Assembly: GCF_036203305.1 (NCBI RefSeq)
Contig: NZ_CP108131.1
Coordinates: 1,116,001-1,180,000 of the forward strand
DNA length: 64,000 nucleotides
Direction: 5' to 3'
From: Streptomyces sp. NBC_00190
GTDB taxonomy: Bacteria > Actinomycetota > Actinomycetes > Streptomycetales > Streptomycetaceae
Position 1 is the first letter of the stretch. Each line of letters begins with the position of its first letter. Positions 32,887 to 41,745 of this stretch are shown here, one piece after another. The notes beneath the pieces are model-generated. The model was not told the DNA's origin. It did no database searches and saw nothing but the letters and a program-made list of their open reading frames with translations. A program made the translations under genes and the position numbers.

Positions 32887-33318
32887 TCAGCCCGCGCAGA
32901 TCACGTCGTCGAGCCGGATGGGCTCGGAGTCGAGGCGTACGTAGGCGGTGAAGGTGTCGGTGTGCCCGGACTCCCAGTGGGTGGTGACGGTGGCCCAGCC
33001 GACGGCGGCCGCCCGGGCGACGGTGACCGGGCCGACGGTGATGTCCTTCGGTTCGTTCTGCGCGCAGAGCAGGACGTCGACCTCCGGGGTGTCCTTCTGT
33101 CTGTCCTTCAGCACCTGCGAGACACGGCTCTCGCGGTCCTGGCGGGACGGGCCGTGCTCGCCGTAGAAGGCGGCGAGGAAGTGACTGATCGCCTCCTCGT
33201 TGTGCCGCGGCGGCCCCGGGACGGCCACCGGCGCGGCGAGAGCGGGAACGGACGACAGGGCCACCGGCGCCGGCAGGGTCAGCAGCAGGGCGACAAGGCT
33301 GTACGGCTTGAGCTTCAT
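32887..33318 (-). CDS. Secreted conserved hypothetical protein
   Basis: The protein has 143 residues. It has a Sec signal peptide (MKLKPYSLVALLLTLPAPVALSSVPALA) with an ALA cleavage site. The mature part has a helical N-terminus (NEEAISHFLAAFYGEHG), two cysteines (LLCAQNEP and the third-last residue VICAG), and beta strands between them (VGWATVTTHWESGHTDTFTAYVRL). A disulfide between the two is plausible. The family is unknown to me. It is divergent from the sirtuin gene. Confidence 0.7.
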   Translation of the reverse strand: MKLKPYSLVALLLTLPAPVALSSVPALAAPVAVPGPPRHNEEAISHFLAAFYGEHGPSRQDRESRVSQVLKDRQKDTPEVDVLLCAQNEPKDITVGPVTVARAAAVGWATVTTHWESGHTDTFTAYVRLDSEPIRLDDVICAG

Positions 33319-33539
33319 GCCCGGTTTGTACCCGCCTGCCGGTGTCGAGGGCAGGGGCCCGGCCCGGATCTCACCCCAGTGGAGGCCGGGATTCACCGCA
33401 GAAACGGCCCTCCGGCCCCCGGGCGCACGGGTCCCCGCCCCGATCGGCGGGAGGTGCAGACGGGCGGCAGGCTGACGGCAGACGGGTGAACGGATAAATA
33501 CGGTCGCGGCCGCGAGGGGCCCGTACGTAGGCTCGGCGC

Positions 33540-34280
33540 ATGGGGAAACCGCTCGTCGCAGTGTTCAGTGGGGCCGGGATGTCCACCGATTCCGGGATTC
33601 CGGACTACCGGGGGCCGCAAGGTCTGTGGCGGCGTGAGCCCGACGCCGAGAAGCTCGTGACCTACGCGTACTACATGGCCGATCCGGAGATCCGGCGCCG
33701 GTCCTGGCTGATGCGAGCCGAGCTCGGCGCACTCGGGGCGCGGCCCAACGCCGCGCACCTGGCCGTGGCGGAGCTGGAGCGCGGCGGCACCCCGGTGCGG
33801 GTGATCACACAGAACGTGGACGGGCTCCACCAGCTCGCCGGGATGCCCGCACGCAAGGTGTTCGAGCTGCACGGCACCGCCCGGTCGGTGGTGTGCACCG
33901 CCTGCCATGTCCGGTCGGACATGGACGAGGCGCTGGCCCGGGTCGCCGCCGGGGAGCCGGATCCCGCCTGCCGGCGGTGCGGCGGGATCCTCAAGGCGGC
34001 GACCGTGATGTTCGGCGAACGGCTCGACCCGCAGGTGCTGGGGCAGGCGATGGCGGTGGCCAAGGGGTGCCAGGTCTTCATCGCCGTCGGGTCGACGCTC
34101 CAGGTGCAGCCCGCCGCCTCCCTGGCCGGGATGGCGGCGGAGGCCGGAGCCCGGCTGATCATCGTGAACGCCGAAGAGACCCCGTACGACCCGCTCGCCG
34201 ACGAGGTGGTCCGTGAGCCGATCGGGACCGCCCTGCCCGCGCTCCTGGCCCGGATCTCCGCCAGCCGGGAAGCGGTCTAG
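33540..34280 (+). CDS. SIR2-family NAD-dependent protein deacylase
   Basis: The protein has 246 residues and a complete sirtuin: VFSGAGMSTDSGIPDYRG for NAD binding, TQNVDGLH with the Asn/Asp of the ribose pocket, the catalytic histidine in FELHGTA, and a zinc-binding quartet of two Cys pairs (CTAC and CRRC). The C-terminal Rossmann part reads FIAVGSTLQVQPAASLAGMA. Cytoplasmic. It would remove acyl groups from lysines, for example on acyl-CoA synthetases, as CobB does. Its TAG stop shares CTAG with the convergent VOC gene's stop. Confidence 0.93.
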   Translation: MGKPLVAVFSGAGMSTDSGIPDYRGPQGLWRREPDAEKLVTYAYYMADPEIRRRSWLMRAELGALGARPNAAHLAVAELERGGTPVRVITQNVDGLHQLAGMPARKVFELHGTARSVVCTACHVRSDMDEALARVAAGEPDPACRRCGGILKAATVMFGERLDPQVLGQAMAVAKGCQVFIAVGSTLQVQPAASLAGMAAEAGARLIIVNAEETPYDPLADEVVREPIGTALPALLARISASREAV

Positions 34281-34765
34281 CCCGAGAACCCGTCGGCCGC
34301 CCGGCGCAGCTCCGCCACGTCCAGCTTCTTCATCTTCATCATGGCGGCGGTGGCGCGGGCGGCCCGCTCCGGGTCCGGATCGCCGATCACCTCGATGGCG
34401 CCCGGCGGGATGACCTGCCAGGACACCCCGAACTTGTCCTTGACCCAGCCGCAGGCGGACTCCTGTCCGCCCTCCTTGGTCAGCTCGTCGTAGTAGTAGT
34501 CCGCCTCGGCCTCATCGGCGCAGTGGATCTGGAAGGAGATCGCCTCCGTGAAGGGGAACTGCGGTCCGCCGTTGAGACCGACGAACTTCTGCCCGTTGAT
34601 CTCGAACTCGACGACCATCACCGCGCCCGGCGTCCCGGGGCCCGCTTCCGTGTAGCGGCTGGTCCGGCCGATCTTGCCGCCCTTGAAGACGGACACGTAG
34701 TAGTCCGCGGCCGCTTCCGCGTCGCCGTCGAACCACAGACACGTGGTGAAACCGTTGCCGCTCAT
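34277..34765 (-). CDS. VOC family (PhnB-like) protein
   Basis: The protein has 162 residues. The glyoxalase/bleomycin-resistance fold begins FTTCLWFDGDAEAAADYYVSVFKGGKIG and continues MVVEFEINGQKFVGLNGGPQFPFTEAISFQIHC and VSWQVIPPGAIEVI. It belongs to the PhnB/3-demethylubiquinone-9-methyltransferase-like subgroup, which has no established enzymatic role. The stop codon overlaps that of the convergent sirtuin gene by four bases. Confidence 0.9.
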   Translation of the reverse strand: MSGNGFTTCLWFDGDAEAAADYYVSVFKGGKIGRTSRYTEAGPGTPGAVMVVEFEINGQKFVGLNGGPQFPFTEAISFQIHCADEAEADYYYDELTKEGGQESACGWVKDKFGVSWQVIPPGAIEVIGDPDPERAARATAAMMKMKKLDVAELRRAADGFSG

Positions 34766-34819
34766 CTCTGCCTCCAGGCCCGTGTGTGGACGGTGGTTAC
34801 CGTTCCTCACATACAGACC

Positions 34820-34856
34820 GGCCCCGGGCCCGAAATTCATCGGTGGGCCCGGGGCC
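34820..34856 (-). terminator. Hairpin between the teichoic acid polymerase and VOC genes
   Basis: GGCCCCGGGCCC and GGGCCCGGGGCC, exact complements, flank a 13-base loop, 35 bases past the polymerase stop. TTTCTG follows on the plus strand, so it could also act in that direction. Confidence 0.65.
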
Positions 34857-34890
34857 TTTCTGTGTTCGGCCGGGATTTCGCCCGTACGGC

Positions 34891-37800
34891 CTACTTCGCG
34901 GGCTGCGCGCCCATCGAGAGCATGCGGTCGACGACACGCTCGGTGGCGCGGCCGTCGTCCAGGTCGCAGAACTCGTCGCGGAACGCCGCCCGCGCCTGCG
35001 CGTACTGCTCGCCGACGGTGTCGGCGTTGCGTACGGCCTCGATCAGGCTCGCCGAGTCCGCCAGCAGCGGGCCGGGCGCCTTCTCCTCCAGGTCGAAGTT
35101 GAAGCCGCGCAGCGTGCCCTTGTAGTGCTCCAGGTCGTACGTGAAGAGCAGGATCGGCCGGTCGGTGAGCGCGAAGTCGAAGATCGCGGAGGAGTAGTCC
35201 GAGATCAGCACGTCGGCGACGAGCAGCAGGTCGGCGGCGTCGGGCCAGCGGGAGACGTCGACGACGAAGCCGTCGCGGACGCCCTCGCGGACCTGCTCGC
35301 CCACGTGGTGGTGGCCGCGGACCAGCAGGACGTGGTCCTCGCCCAGCTCACGGCGCGCCTGCTCCAGGTCGATCCGCAGGTCGAGCTTGTAGCCGCCGGA
35401 CCAGCCCTCGCAGTTCTCGCGCCACGTGGGCATGTAGAGGACGACCTTCTTGCCCTCGGGCAGGCCGAGCCGCCGCCGGACCTCGGCGATCCGCTCGGCG
35501 TCGGGCCGCACGAGTGCGTCCGTGCGCGGGCTGCCGGCCTCGATGACCTCGCCGTCGTAGCCGAGGGCGCGCTTGAGGAGGGGCGTCGCGTACGAGCTCG
35601 GGGAGGCGAGCAGGGTCCACTGGGCACTGTCGTGCGCCAGCCCCTCCAGGATCTCCGGGCTCGTGTAGTAGTCGTGCACGAAGTCGTGGCCGATCTGCTT
35701 GATCGGCGTGCCGTGCCAGGTCTGGACGACGACCTGACCGGCGCGGCGCTCGAAGTGCGCCGGCACGGTGTCGTTGGTGACGTAGTAACGGGCGCGGGCC
35801 AGCAGTTCCCAGCACTCCAGGCTGCCGTGCTGCACGGCGCGTGCGGTCGCCGGCACCTCGGCGCGGCCGTCGCGGACCAGCCAGATGTGCTCCAGCTTCT
35901 CGCCGCGGCGCACCAGTTCCTCGTGGATGGCGCGGGGGGAGTCGCCGGCGCCGTTGCCCTGGAAGGTGTCGTAGATGACGACGTCCTTGACCGGCAGGGC
36001 GCGCTGCGCCGGGTAGGTCTCGAAACGGGCCACGCGCTGGGAGTAGCGGGAGCGGTCGTGCGGGCTGAGCAGCGGGTCGGCGACCAGCACCATGCGGTCG
36101 TAGAAGCGGGTCTCGACCCGCATCCGGCGGCCGTGCGTGGTGAGGGGGTGCGGACCGGCGAAGAGCAGGCCGGGGCCCATCTGCACGGGAGCGCCGCGGT
36201 CGACGCCGAGGAGGCCCGCGGTGGTTCCGCCCTGGGCGGCCGGGCGCAGCGTGGGCCACCAGCGGCCCTCGGGGATCGTGGTGCGGCCGGCGTACGGCTC
36301 GGGGAGCACGGGCTCGAAGGTGGTCTCGAAGCCGTTGCCGTCACGGGTGACGGGGTAGCTGAACTCCACGCCGTGCGCGTTGTGCAGGACGAGCTCGTAG
36401 GGCTCGTCGGTAGGTGCGGTGAACCGGCCCTTCAGGGTGACGGTGCCGTCCTTGGTCTCGACGGTGTCGATCAGAGGCGGCGAGGGCTGCACGGAGAGCG
36501 TCAGGTGTCCGGTGTTGCCGCGCTTGGCGAACAGGACGCGGTCCGCGTCCTCGCCGGGCAGGGGAAGGACGAGACCGTTGAAACCGCCGCGCTCGTCGTG
36601 GGCCAGGCGGTGCTCGGTGCCGTCGGCGCCGAGCACGGACAGGCTCCACGGCTCCGGGGTCCACTCGCCGGGCTCGCACGGGGCGTCCGGTACGGCGGCC
36701 AGCTCGGCCAGCGGTACACGGGCGGTGAACGGGATCCGGCCGACGCCGGCCGCGGAGGCGGTCTCCAGCGGGAAGGTGAGGATGGTGCCGGTGCTGACGT
36801 GCACGGCCTGCAGGGTGGCGGCGCCGTCGATCTGGGCGGAGAGCTCGCCGCTGATCAGGGCGGCGTCGTCGCCGTCGGGTCGTACCTCCAGGGCGCGGGC
36901 GCGGACGATCTCCACCTGGATGGTGAGGGAGCCGGAGACGGCCGGAACGATCCGGACGTCCGGGGCCACCCAGTGCGCGGGCGGGTTCTGGCCGGTGTCG
37001 TTCTCGCCGCCCTTGAGGCGGGCGCGGTGCAGGCCGCCGGCTCCGGTGACGGCGATGGAGGTGGTCCATATCCCTTCGCGCCAGGTGCCGCCCGACTGGA
37101 AGACCGAGGGGTCGACGACGGCGGTGAAGCCGGCCCAGTCGGCGTGCCTCAGGGCGAGGTGGTGGGCGTTCACGGTGGCCATCGGGGAGGCGACCGTACG
37201 GGCGCTGACGACCGAGCGGCGGCGCTTGCCGCCCTCGCGGAACACCAGCATCTTGCGGGAGCCGAGGCGGCTCTCCGCGCCGAGGTGGCCGGGCACGGCG
37301 TAGCCGCGCAGGAGCAGCTTGCCGTCGGCCCAGGCAGCCTGCTCCACGCGGCTGACGACGCGGCGCTCGCGCGGGCCGAGGGTGAGGATCTTGGCGGGGA
37401 CCGGCGGGCGGCCCTGCAGGAAGGGGTAGTCCGCCTGCGGGCGTGCGATGCCCTTGACGGGCACGCTGTACTGGTAGTCGCGCTGGTGATCCTGGAGGGC
37501 GATGAAGTCCTCGACGCGGCCTTCGCTCGCCAGGAACGCCTTGAGGCGGTCGGCGACGGTCAGGTCGGACCAGGGGCCGGTGCCGATCTCCCGGACGAGG
37601 CCGCCGACCTCCTTGACGAACGCGGCGCGGAAGTCGGCGCCGCCTTCACCGACGTACTTGTAGATGAGCGGGAGTTCCTCGCTCAGTACGTTGTAGTCGT
37701 AGTCGCGCAGGTAGCGGGTGTACTTGGCGCCCTGCTTGGCCTTGAGGGACTCGCGGACCAGGCGGACGGACGTCACGCGGTCGATGAGCGAGACCGGGTC

Positions 37801-38472
37801 GGTGGAGCGCTGGGTGATGGAGCGCTCGCCGGTCTCGCGGACGCGCCAGTGGTAGACGCAGTCACTGAGGATGTCGACGCTGGAGGCGAAGTAGTGCGAG
37901 GGGATGCTGACCGGGGCGTCCTCGTAGAGGATGCCCTCCGGGTACTGGAAGCCGTGCTCGTCCCAGAAGGTGCGCCGGTAGACCTTGTTCCACGCGGTGC
38001 GGTCGGTGACCAGCGCCGGGAACTTGGAGATGTGGGTCTTCAGCTGGGTCTTGGCGAAGGCCGCCCGGTGGCCCCAGGACTGCTGCATGCCGACGGAGCG
38101 GAAGCGCTTCACGTTGCCGGCCGCGAAGTCCGAGCCCGTCTCGTCGAGGGCGTCGATCATCCGCTGGTAGGCGTAGTCCGGCATGGTGTCGTCGCTGTCG
38201 ACGAAGGCCAGGTACTCGCTGTCCTTGTGGGCGTGCCGGGCACCGACGTTGCGGGCGGCGCCGAGGCCGGCGTTCTCCTGCATCACGACCCGGAAGCGCT
38301 TGTCCCGCGCGGCGAAGGCCTTGGCGATGACGGCGCTGGTGTCCGTGGACCCGTCGTCCACGAGGATGGCCTCGAAGTCGCCGAAGGTCTGAGCGGCGAT
38401 GGATTCCAGGCACTCGTCGAGGTAGAGCTCGACGTTGTAGACGGGGACGACGATGCTCAGGCGCGGGGGCAT
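34891..38472 (-). CDS. GT2 glycosyltransferase fused to TagF-type CDP-glycerol glycerophosphotransferase
   Basis: The protein has 1193 residues. ~1-310 is a family 2 glycosyltransferase with RLSIVVPVYNVELYLDECLESI, VDDGSTDTS and the metal-binding FVDSDDTMP. ~330-780 is a long beta-rich middle of unknown function. ~800-1190 is a TagF polymerase: VVQTWHGTPIKQIGHDFVHDYY, EAGSPRTDAL, VLLVRGHHHVGEQV and DVLISDYSSAIFDFAL, which hold the catalytic histidines and the CDP-binding motif. It would build or decorate a poly(glycerol phosphate)-type wall polymer from CDP-glycerol. Streptomyces cell walls carry such glycopolymers. It is membrane-associated through basic surfaces rather than helices. Confidence 0.92.
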   Translation of the reverse strand: MPPRLSIVVPVYNVELYLDECLESIAAQTFGDFEAILVDDGSTDTSAVIAKAFAARDKRFRVVMQENAGLGAARNVGARHAHKDSEYLAFVDSDDTMPDYAYQRMIDALDETGSDFAAGNVKRFRSVGMQQSWGHRAAFAKTQLKTHISKFPALVTDRTAWNKVYRRTFWDEHGFQYPEGILYEDAPVSIPSHYFASSVDILSDCVYHWRVRETGERSITQRSTDPVSLIDRVTSVRLVRESLKAKQGAKYTRYLRDYDYNVLSEELPLIYKYVGEGGADFRAAFVKEVGGLVREIGTGPWSDLTVADRLKAFLASEGRVEDFIALQDHQRDYQYSVPVKGIARPQADYPFLQGRPPVPAKILTLGPRERRVVSRVEQAAWADGKLLLRGYAVPGHLGAESRLGSRKMLVFREGGKRRRSVVSARTVASPMATVNAHHLALRHADWAGFTAVVDPSVFQSGGTWREGIWTTSIAVTGAGGLHRARLKGGENDTGQNPPAHWVAPDVRIVPAVSGSLTIQVEIVRARALEVRPDGDDAALISGELSAQIDGAATLQAVHVSTGTILTFPLETASAAGVGRIPFTARVPLAELAAVPDAPCEPGEWTPEPWSLSVLGADGTEHRLAHDERGGFNGLVLPLPGEDADRVLFAKRGNTGHLTLSVQPSPPLIDTVETKDGTVTLKGRFTAPTDEPYELVLHNAHGVEFSYPVTRDGNGFETTFEPVLPEPYAGRTTIPEGRWWPTLRPAAQGGTTAGLLGVDRGAPVQMGPGLLFAGPHPLTTHGRRMRVETRFYDRMVLVADPLLSPHDRSRYSQRVARFETYPAQRALPVKDVVIYDTFQGNGAGDSPRAIHEELVRRGEKLEHIWLVRDGRAEVPATARAVQHGSLECWELLARARYYVTNDTVPAHFERRAGQVVVQTWHGTPIKQIGHDFVHDYYTSPEILEGLAHDSAQWTLLASPSSYATPLLKRALGYDGEVIEAGSPRTDALVRPDAERIAEVRRRLGLPEGKKVVLYMPTWRENCEGWSGGYKLDLRIDLEQARRELGEDHVLLVRGHHHVGEQVREGVRDGFVVDVSRWPDAADLLLVADVLISDYSSAIFDFALTDRPILLFTYDLEHYKGTLRGFNFDLEEKAPGPLLADSASLIEAVRNADTVGEQYAQARAAFRDEFCDLDDGRATERVVDRMLSMGAQPAK

Positions 38473-38641
38473 GGGTGGCGGGTTCTCCAGCGATTGGTGC
38501 TTTATCGATGATCAGCTGCTCACAGCATCCTACTAGGTGGCAGAATCATGAACTCCTCCCTTATCGGGCATACCACAGCTGATCGCCGGGGCGGACGGCA
38601 AAGATTTAAGCCGCCCGCCACCTCGACGACGCGGTCCTGGC

Positions 38642-39016
38642 TCAGATTTCCAGATCGGCCTCGATCCTCTTCAGCTGGTGGCGGGCCATCGCGAGGTTGG
38701 CCCGGCCCCTGTCGAGGGCGAGGTAGAAGAAGAAGCCCGAGGTGCCCCGGCCCTTCAGCAGGCGGATCAGGTGGTACTGGCCGCCCAGCGTGATGAGGAT
38801 GTCCTCGATCTCGTCCTTGAGGCCGAGCATCTCCATCGTGCGGACCTTGGCGCGGACCACGTCCGTGTTGCCCGCGGCGGCTACCGCGAGGTCGAGGTCC
38901 TTGCCACCGCCGATGGTCCCGAGGGCCATGCCGCTGCCGTAGTCGACCAGGGCGGCGCCGAGCGCGCCGTCGATGGTTGTGGTGCATTCCTTGAGGCAGG
39001 TCTCGACGTTTGCCAT
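38642..39016 (-). CDS. Roadblock/LC7-like small protein
   Basis: The protein has 124 residues. The fold pattern is helix, beta hairpin, helix, beta: IDGALGAALVDYGSGMALGTIGG, then LGGQYHLIRLLKGRGTSGFFFYLALDRGRANLAMARHQLKRI. It is related to the protein at 40388 (IDECLLEAMA...ALVDWSSGLALGT, YHVLRFV, DGNLALARHRLR). Roadblock/MglB-type proteins dimerise and regulate small Ras-like GTPases. Last gene of a four-gene cluster; no GTPase lies nearby. The ribosome binding site GAGGAA precedes the ATG. Confidence 0.8.
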   Translation of the reverse strand: MANVETCLKECTTTIDGALGAALVDYGSGMALGTIGGGKDLDLAVAAAGNTDVVRAKVRTMEMLGLKDEIEDILITLGGQYHLIRLLKGRGTSGFFFYLALDRGRANLAMARHQLKRIEADLEI

Positions 39017-39087
39017 GAGTGGTTCCTCTTTCGTGTTCTCTGTGGCTGTTCTGGTTGCGGTGCAGTCTGGTGTCGCCCTGCAGGGCG

Positions 39088-39534
39088 TCAGGTGGGCGGA
39101 GCGGGCGGCAGCGGGGGAAGGGGCGGAACGCCGGAGCCCCGCCGCCCGAGGGTGCGGTCGATGAGCTCGCCCACGCGCACGCTGGAGCGCCGGGCCTCCA
39201 GGTGGAGCCGGCCGACATTGACGCGCGGCTCCGCCGTCAGGGTCAGGACGGCCGCCTCGCCCGCCGCGTAGGTGGCCACGTAGCCGTACTCACCGCGCAC
39301 GAGAAGCTCGCGGAATCCGCCCTGGCCGGTGCTGTCGCTCAGGCGCTGGGCGACACCGAGGGCGGCCGCGGTCAGTGCCGCGACGGTCTCCGCCTCGGAG
39401 GCGGCGCTGTCCTGGGCGAGTACGAGGCCGTCGGCGCTCGCGGCGAGGGCGCCGGTGAGCTGGGGCACGCGGGCCCGCAGCCTGCGGAGCTCCGCGAGTA
39501 TCTCGGCCTCCGCCTCGGGAGGCACCGTGCTCAT
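39088..39534 (-). CDS. Roadblock/LC7 domain protein (MglB-like)
   Basis: The protein has 148 residues and the most canonical roadblock of the cluster: ELRRLRARVPQLTGALAASADGLVLAQD, then TAAALGVAQRLSDSTGQGGFRELLVRGEYGYVATYAAGEAAVLTLTA, ending in the C-terminal helix VGELIDRTLG. A Pro-rich tail follows. MglB-type proteins act as GTPase-activating partners. The likely GTPase is encoded elsewhere. Confidence 0.85.
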   Translation of the reverse strand: MSTVPPEAEAEILAELRRLRARVPQLTGALAASADGLVLAQDSAASEAETVAALTAAALGVAQRLSDSTGQGGFRELLVRGEYGYVATYAAGEAAVLTLTAEPRVNVGRLHLEARRSSVRVGELIDRTLGRRGSGVPPLPPLPPAPPT

Positions 39535-39605
39535 GTCGGCCTTTCTCCTTTCGGGCTGCCTCCGCTCGGAGCGGTCGGCGCGCAGGGCCGGTCGCAGCGG
39601 GAGCC

Positions 39606-40391
39606 TCACAGGCTTGCCTCCAGTGCGTCGCGTAACCGGCGGAGCAGCGCCACGTCCGGGGGTTGGGCCTGGGTCATCCAGTCGGGCAGGGGGTCCACGA
39701 CCGGCGGCGGGGCCGGTGCGTGCGGGGTCTCGACCAGTCCGGCCGCCGCGAGGCGCCGTACGTCGAGCAGTGTGTGGAAGGCGGGTCGGCCGAGTACCCA
39801 CGCGAGGTCCGCCGGGGTGCGCACACCGTCCGCCTGGTGCAGCAGCATCCGCTGCCGGGCTGTGATCGTCTGGCCGGGGAGGGCCTGTCTCGGCACGACC
39901 GGTGAGGTGTCCAGCAGGGGGTACGGCCAGACCGCGTCGAGCAGTTCCCGGCGGCGCCGGGTCTCGCGCTCCACGGCGGCGGCCGGGACGGAGCGGACCG
40001 AGCCGATCCAGTGGGTGGCTCCGCGGCGGAAGCGGGAGGGCCCGCTGCCCGGGGAGAGCGCGAAGAAGGCGGCGTCGAAGATGGCGGCGAGGTGGCAGAT
40101 CTCCAGCTCCCCGCCCGCGAGACCGCCGCTGTCCACGAGGAAGCGGGCGACCTGGCGGCGGGCGCCGGCCCGGTCCACGGCCTCGCGCCAGCGCTCGGGG
40201 GCGAGGCCGCCTCCGGTGGTGAGCAGTACGTCGAGGCCGGGAGTGGCCGGGCTCTCGGCGTGCACGATGCGGCCGTTCTCCAGGAAGAGGGTGCCCCGGT
40301 CACGTAACAACGCGCCGGTGGCGCGCTCGGCGGCGAGCCGGGTGAGGAGGGGGGAGACGGCGACGCCCGCAGTGGTGACCGGGATGGTCAT
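39606..40391 (-). CDS. DUF4388-like winged-helix protein of the roadblock cluster
   Basis: The protein has 261 residues. ~1-60 resembles the DUF4388/PATAN start (PLLTRLAAERATGALLRDRGTLFLENGRIVHAESP), a module that reads out small-molecule or GTPase signals. The C-terminal part has a winged-helix pattern (TITARQRMLLHQADGVRTPADLAWVLGRPAFHTLLDVRRLAAAGLVE). It is probably a signalling or DNA-binding adaptor. Its start overlaps the stop of the upstream roadblock-like gene by four bases (ATGA). Confidence 0.7.
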   Translation of the reverse strand: MTIPVTTAGVAVSPLLTRLAAERATGALLRDRGTLFLENGRIVHAESPATPGLDVLLTTGGGLAPERWREAVDRAGARRQVARFLVDSGGLAGGELEICHLAAIFDAAFFALSPGSGPSRFRRGATHWIGSVRSVPAAAVERETRRRRELLDAVWPYPLLDTSPVVPRQALPGQTITARQRMLLHQADGVRTPADLAWVLGRPAFHTLLDVRRLAAAGLVETPHAPAPPPVVDPLPDWMTQAQPPDVALLRRLRDALEASL

Positions 40392-40807
40392 CTGAGCACC
40401 AGCCCCTCGGCGAGGGCGCGTAGCCTGTGGCGTGCCAGGGCGAGATTGCCGTCGGTGCGATCGAGCCACAGGTGCAGGAAGACACTGCTGTCGAAGCTCG
40501 TCTCGACGAAGCGCAGCACGTGGTAGCCGGTGCGGGTGGTGACGATCAGGTCCTCGACGGGCGGGCCGGCGGGCGGTATGCCGGACCCGTCACCGGATAT
40601 CCGTTCGGCCTCCGCCGGGGCGAAGGACTCGTACTCGGCGGCCGCCCGGGCCAGCTCGGCGGTCTCGGCGGCGGTGGTCTCGTGATCGCCCACGGGCGAG
40701 TCCCCGGCGGTGCCGAGGGCCAGTCCGCTGCTCCAGTCGACCAGCGCGGCCCCCCGCGCACCAGGCAGGGCCATGGCTTCGAGCAGGCATTCGTCGATCC
40801 CGGGCAC
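40388..40807 (-). CDS. Roadblock/LC7-like small protein, first gene of the cluster
   Basis: The protein has 139 residues and is related to the protein at 38642: VPGIDECLLEAMALPGARGAALVDWSSGLALGTAGD, an acidic helix, then YHVLRFVETSFDSSVFLHLWLDRTDGNLALARHRLRALAEGL. The GTG start at 40807 has GGGAGGGGAG a few bases upstream, better than the ATG-equivalent twelve codons earlier. It is followed without a gap by the DUF4388-like gene and two more roadblock genes. It is probably the operon leader. Confidence 0.75.
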   Translation of the reverse strand: MPGIDECLLEAMALPGARGAALVDWSSGLALGTAGDSPVGDHETTAAETAELARAAAEYESFAPAEAERISGDGSGIPPAGPPVEDLIVTTRTGYHVLRFVETSFDSSVFLHLWLDRTDGNLALARHRLRALAEGLVLR

Positions 40808-40967
40808 GCGGGCTCCCCTCCCGGCCGGACGTGCGGAGTGCACGGTCGTACGGCGCGACAGGAGGGAACTTACTCAACTTTCACACCCCGAAAGGGCGTT
40901 CTGGCATTTTCCGCTGGAACATGCACGGACGGGCGCGAGAGCTTGGCCGGAACCCGTCCACTTTTGA

Positions 40968-41213
40968 TCACGAAGCGAGCGGAAGATCGTCAGCCAGCCG
41001 GAACGAGCCGCCCTCGCGCTGCACATAGCCCTCATGGCTCAGGGTGCGCAGCAAGTGGTAGACGGTGGGCAGCGGGATGCCGGTGAGCCGGGCGAGCCGC
41101 TTGGCCGTCACCCCGCCTTCCGCGTACATCGCCTCCAGCAGGCGCAGCGCGCGCTGCACGGAACCGATCAGGGTGGGTGTGCTGTCCTTCTGGCTGTGTT
41201 GCTCGGTGCCCAT
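40968..41213 (-). CDS. Minimal IclR-type helix-turn-helix protein
   Basis: The protein has 81 residues. It has only the winged HTH of the IclR family (LIGSVQRALRLLEAMYAEGGVTAKRLARLTGIPLPTVYHLLRTLSHEGYVQRE) and ends RLADDLPLAS. The ~170-residue ligand-binding domain of typical IclR proteins is absent. Short IclR-HTH proteins with this ending do occur in Streptomyces, so it may be a natural minimal repressor rather than a truncation. The preferred ATG (MGTEQHSQ) is 21 codons inside an upstream start. Confidence 0.75.
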   Translation of the reverse strand: MGTEQHSQKDSTPTLIGSVQRALRLLEAMYAEGGVTAKRLARLTGIPLPTVYHLLRTLSHEGYVQREGGSFRLADDLPLAS

Positions 41214-41402
41214 GGGTGGTCCCCCTGCTCCGGTACGAGGCCTGGCAAACCCATCAAAGTCCCTCACCAGCCGCAAAACCAGCTGACTCGCGTAAACCTG
41301 AGCATAAGATCACCGCACCTCGGCCCGGCTGCGGCAGGCGGGGAACCGGCACGTATGCCGCCCCGACCGCGGATCCAGGGGGACCGCGGCGGGGACGGAA
41401 TC

Positions 41403-41684
41403 ATGGAGACCGGCATCGGGGTGGCGGCGCCACCGGCCCGGGAGTGCCCGGAGTGCGGGGCCGCGGTACCCCGTGACGAACGCTACGTCGAATGGTGCGA
41501 GGCCTGCGACTGGAACGTGGACCCAGGCGCGCCGGACCCGGAATCCGGCCGGATCGCGTCCGTCCGGCGGCGCCTTGCGCAGCAGGTCGTCTGCGACGGA
41601 TCCCGGCAGGACGAGGTGAGCGCCGAACTGGCTCCGGCCCGCGCCGCGCTGGCCCGCCAGGTGATCCGCGACTTCGCCGGCTGA
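41403..41684 (+). CDS. Zinc-ribbon protein, possibly remnant of an M48-type gene
   Basis: The protein has 93 residues. A four-cysteine zinc ribbon (CPECGAAVPRDERYVEWCEACDWNVDP) is followed by a helix SGRIASVRRRLAQQ. The same zinc ribbon and linker head some large Streptomyces membrane proteins annotated as M48-family peptidases; here the frame stops ~50 residues later with no membrane or peptidase part. It is either a small independent gene or a truncated one. GGAATC is the only ribosome-binding-like sequence. Confidence 0.55.
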   Translation: METGIGVAAPPARECPECGAAVPRDERYVEWCEACDWNVDPGAPDPESGRIASVRRRLAQQVVCDGSRQDEVSAELAPARAALARQVIRDFAG

Positions 41685-41745
41685 TCCGGCCGACCCTGCC
41701 GACCCGGCGTGCGGCGTGCGGCAGGCCGGTCAGTCCGCGGGAAGG

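Noticed and set aside
34786..38511. A 1241-codon open frame on the plus strand opposite the teichoic acid polymerase
   Set aside because: Long antisense frames arise from the GC-biased third positions of the real gene; it has repetitive Val/Gly/Ala/Arg composition, no motif and no ribosome binding site.
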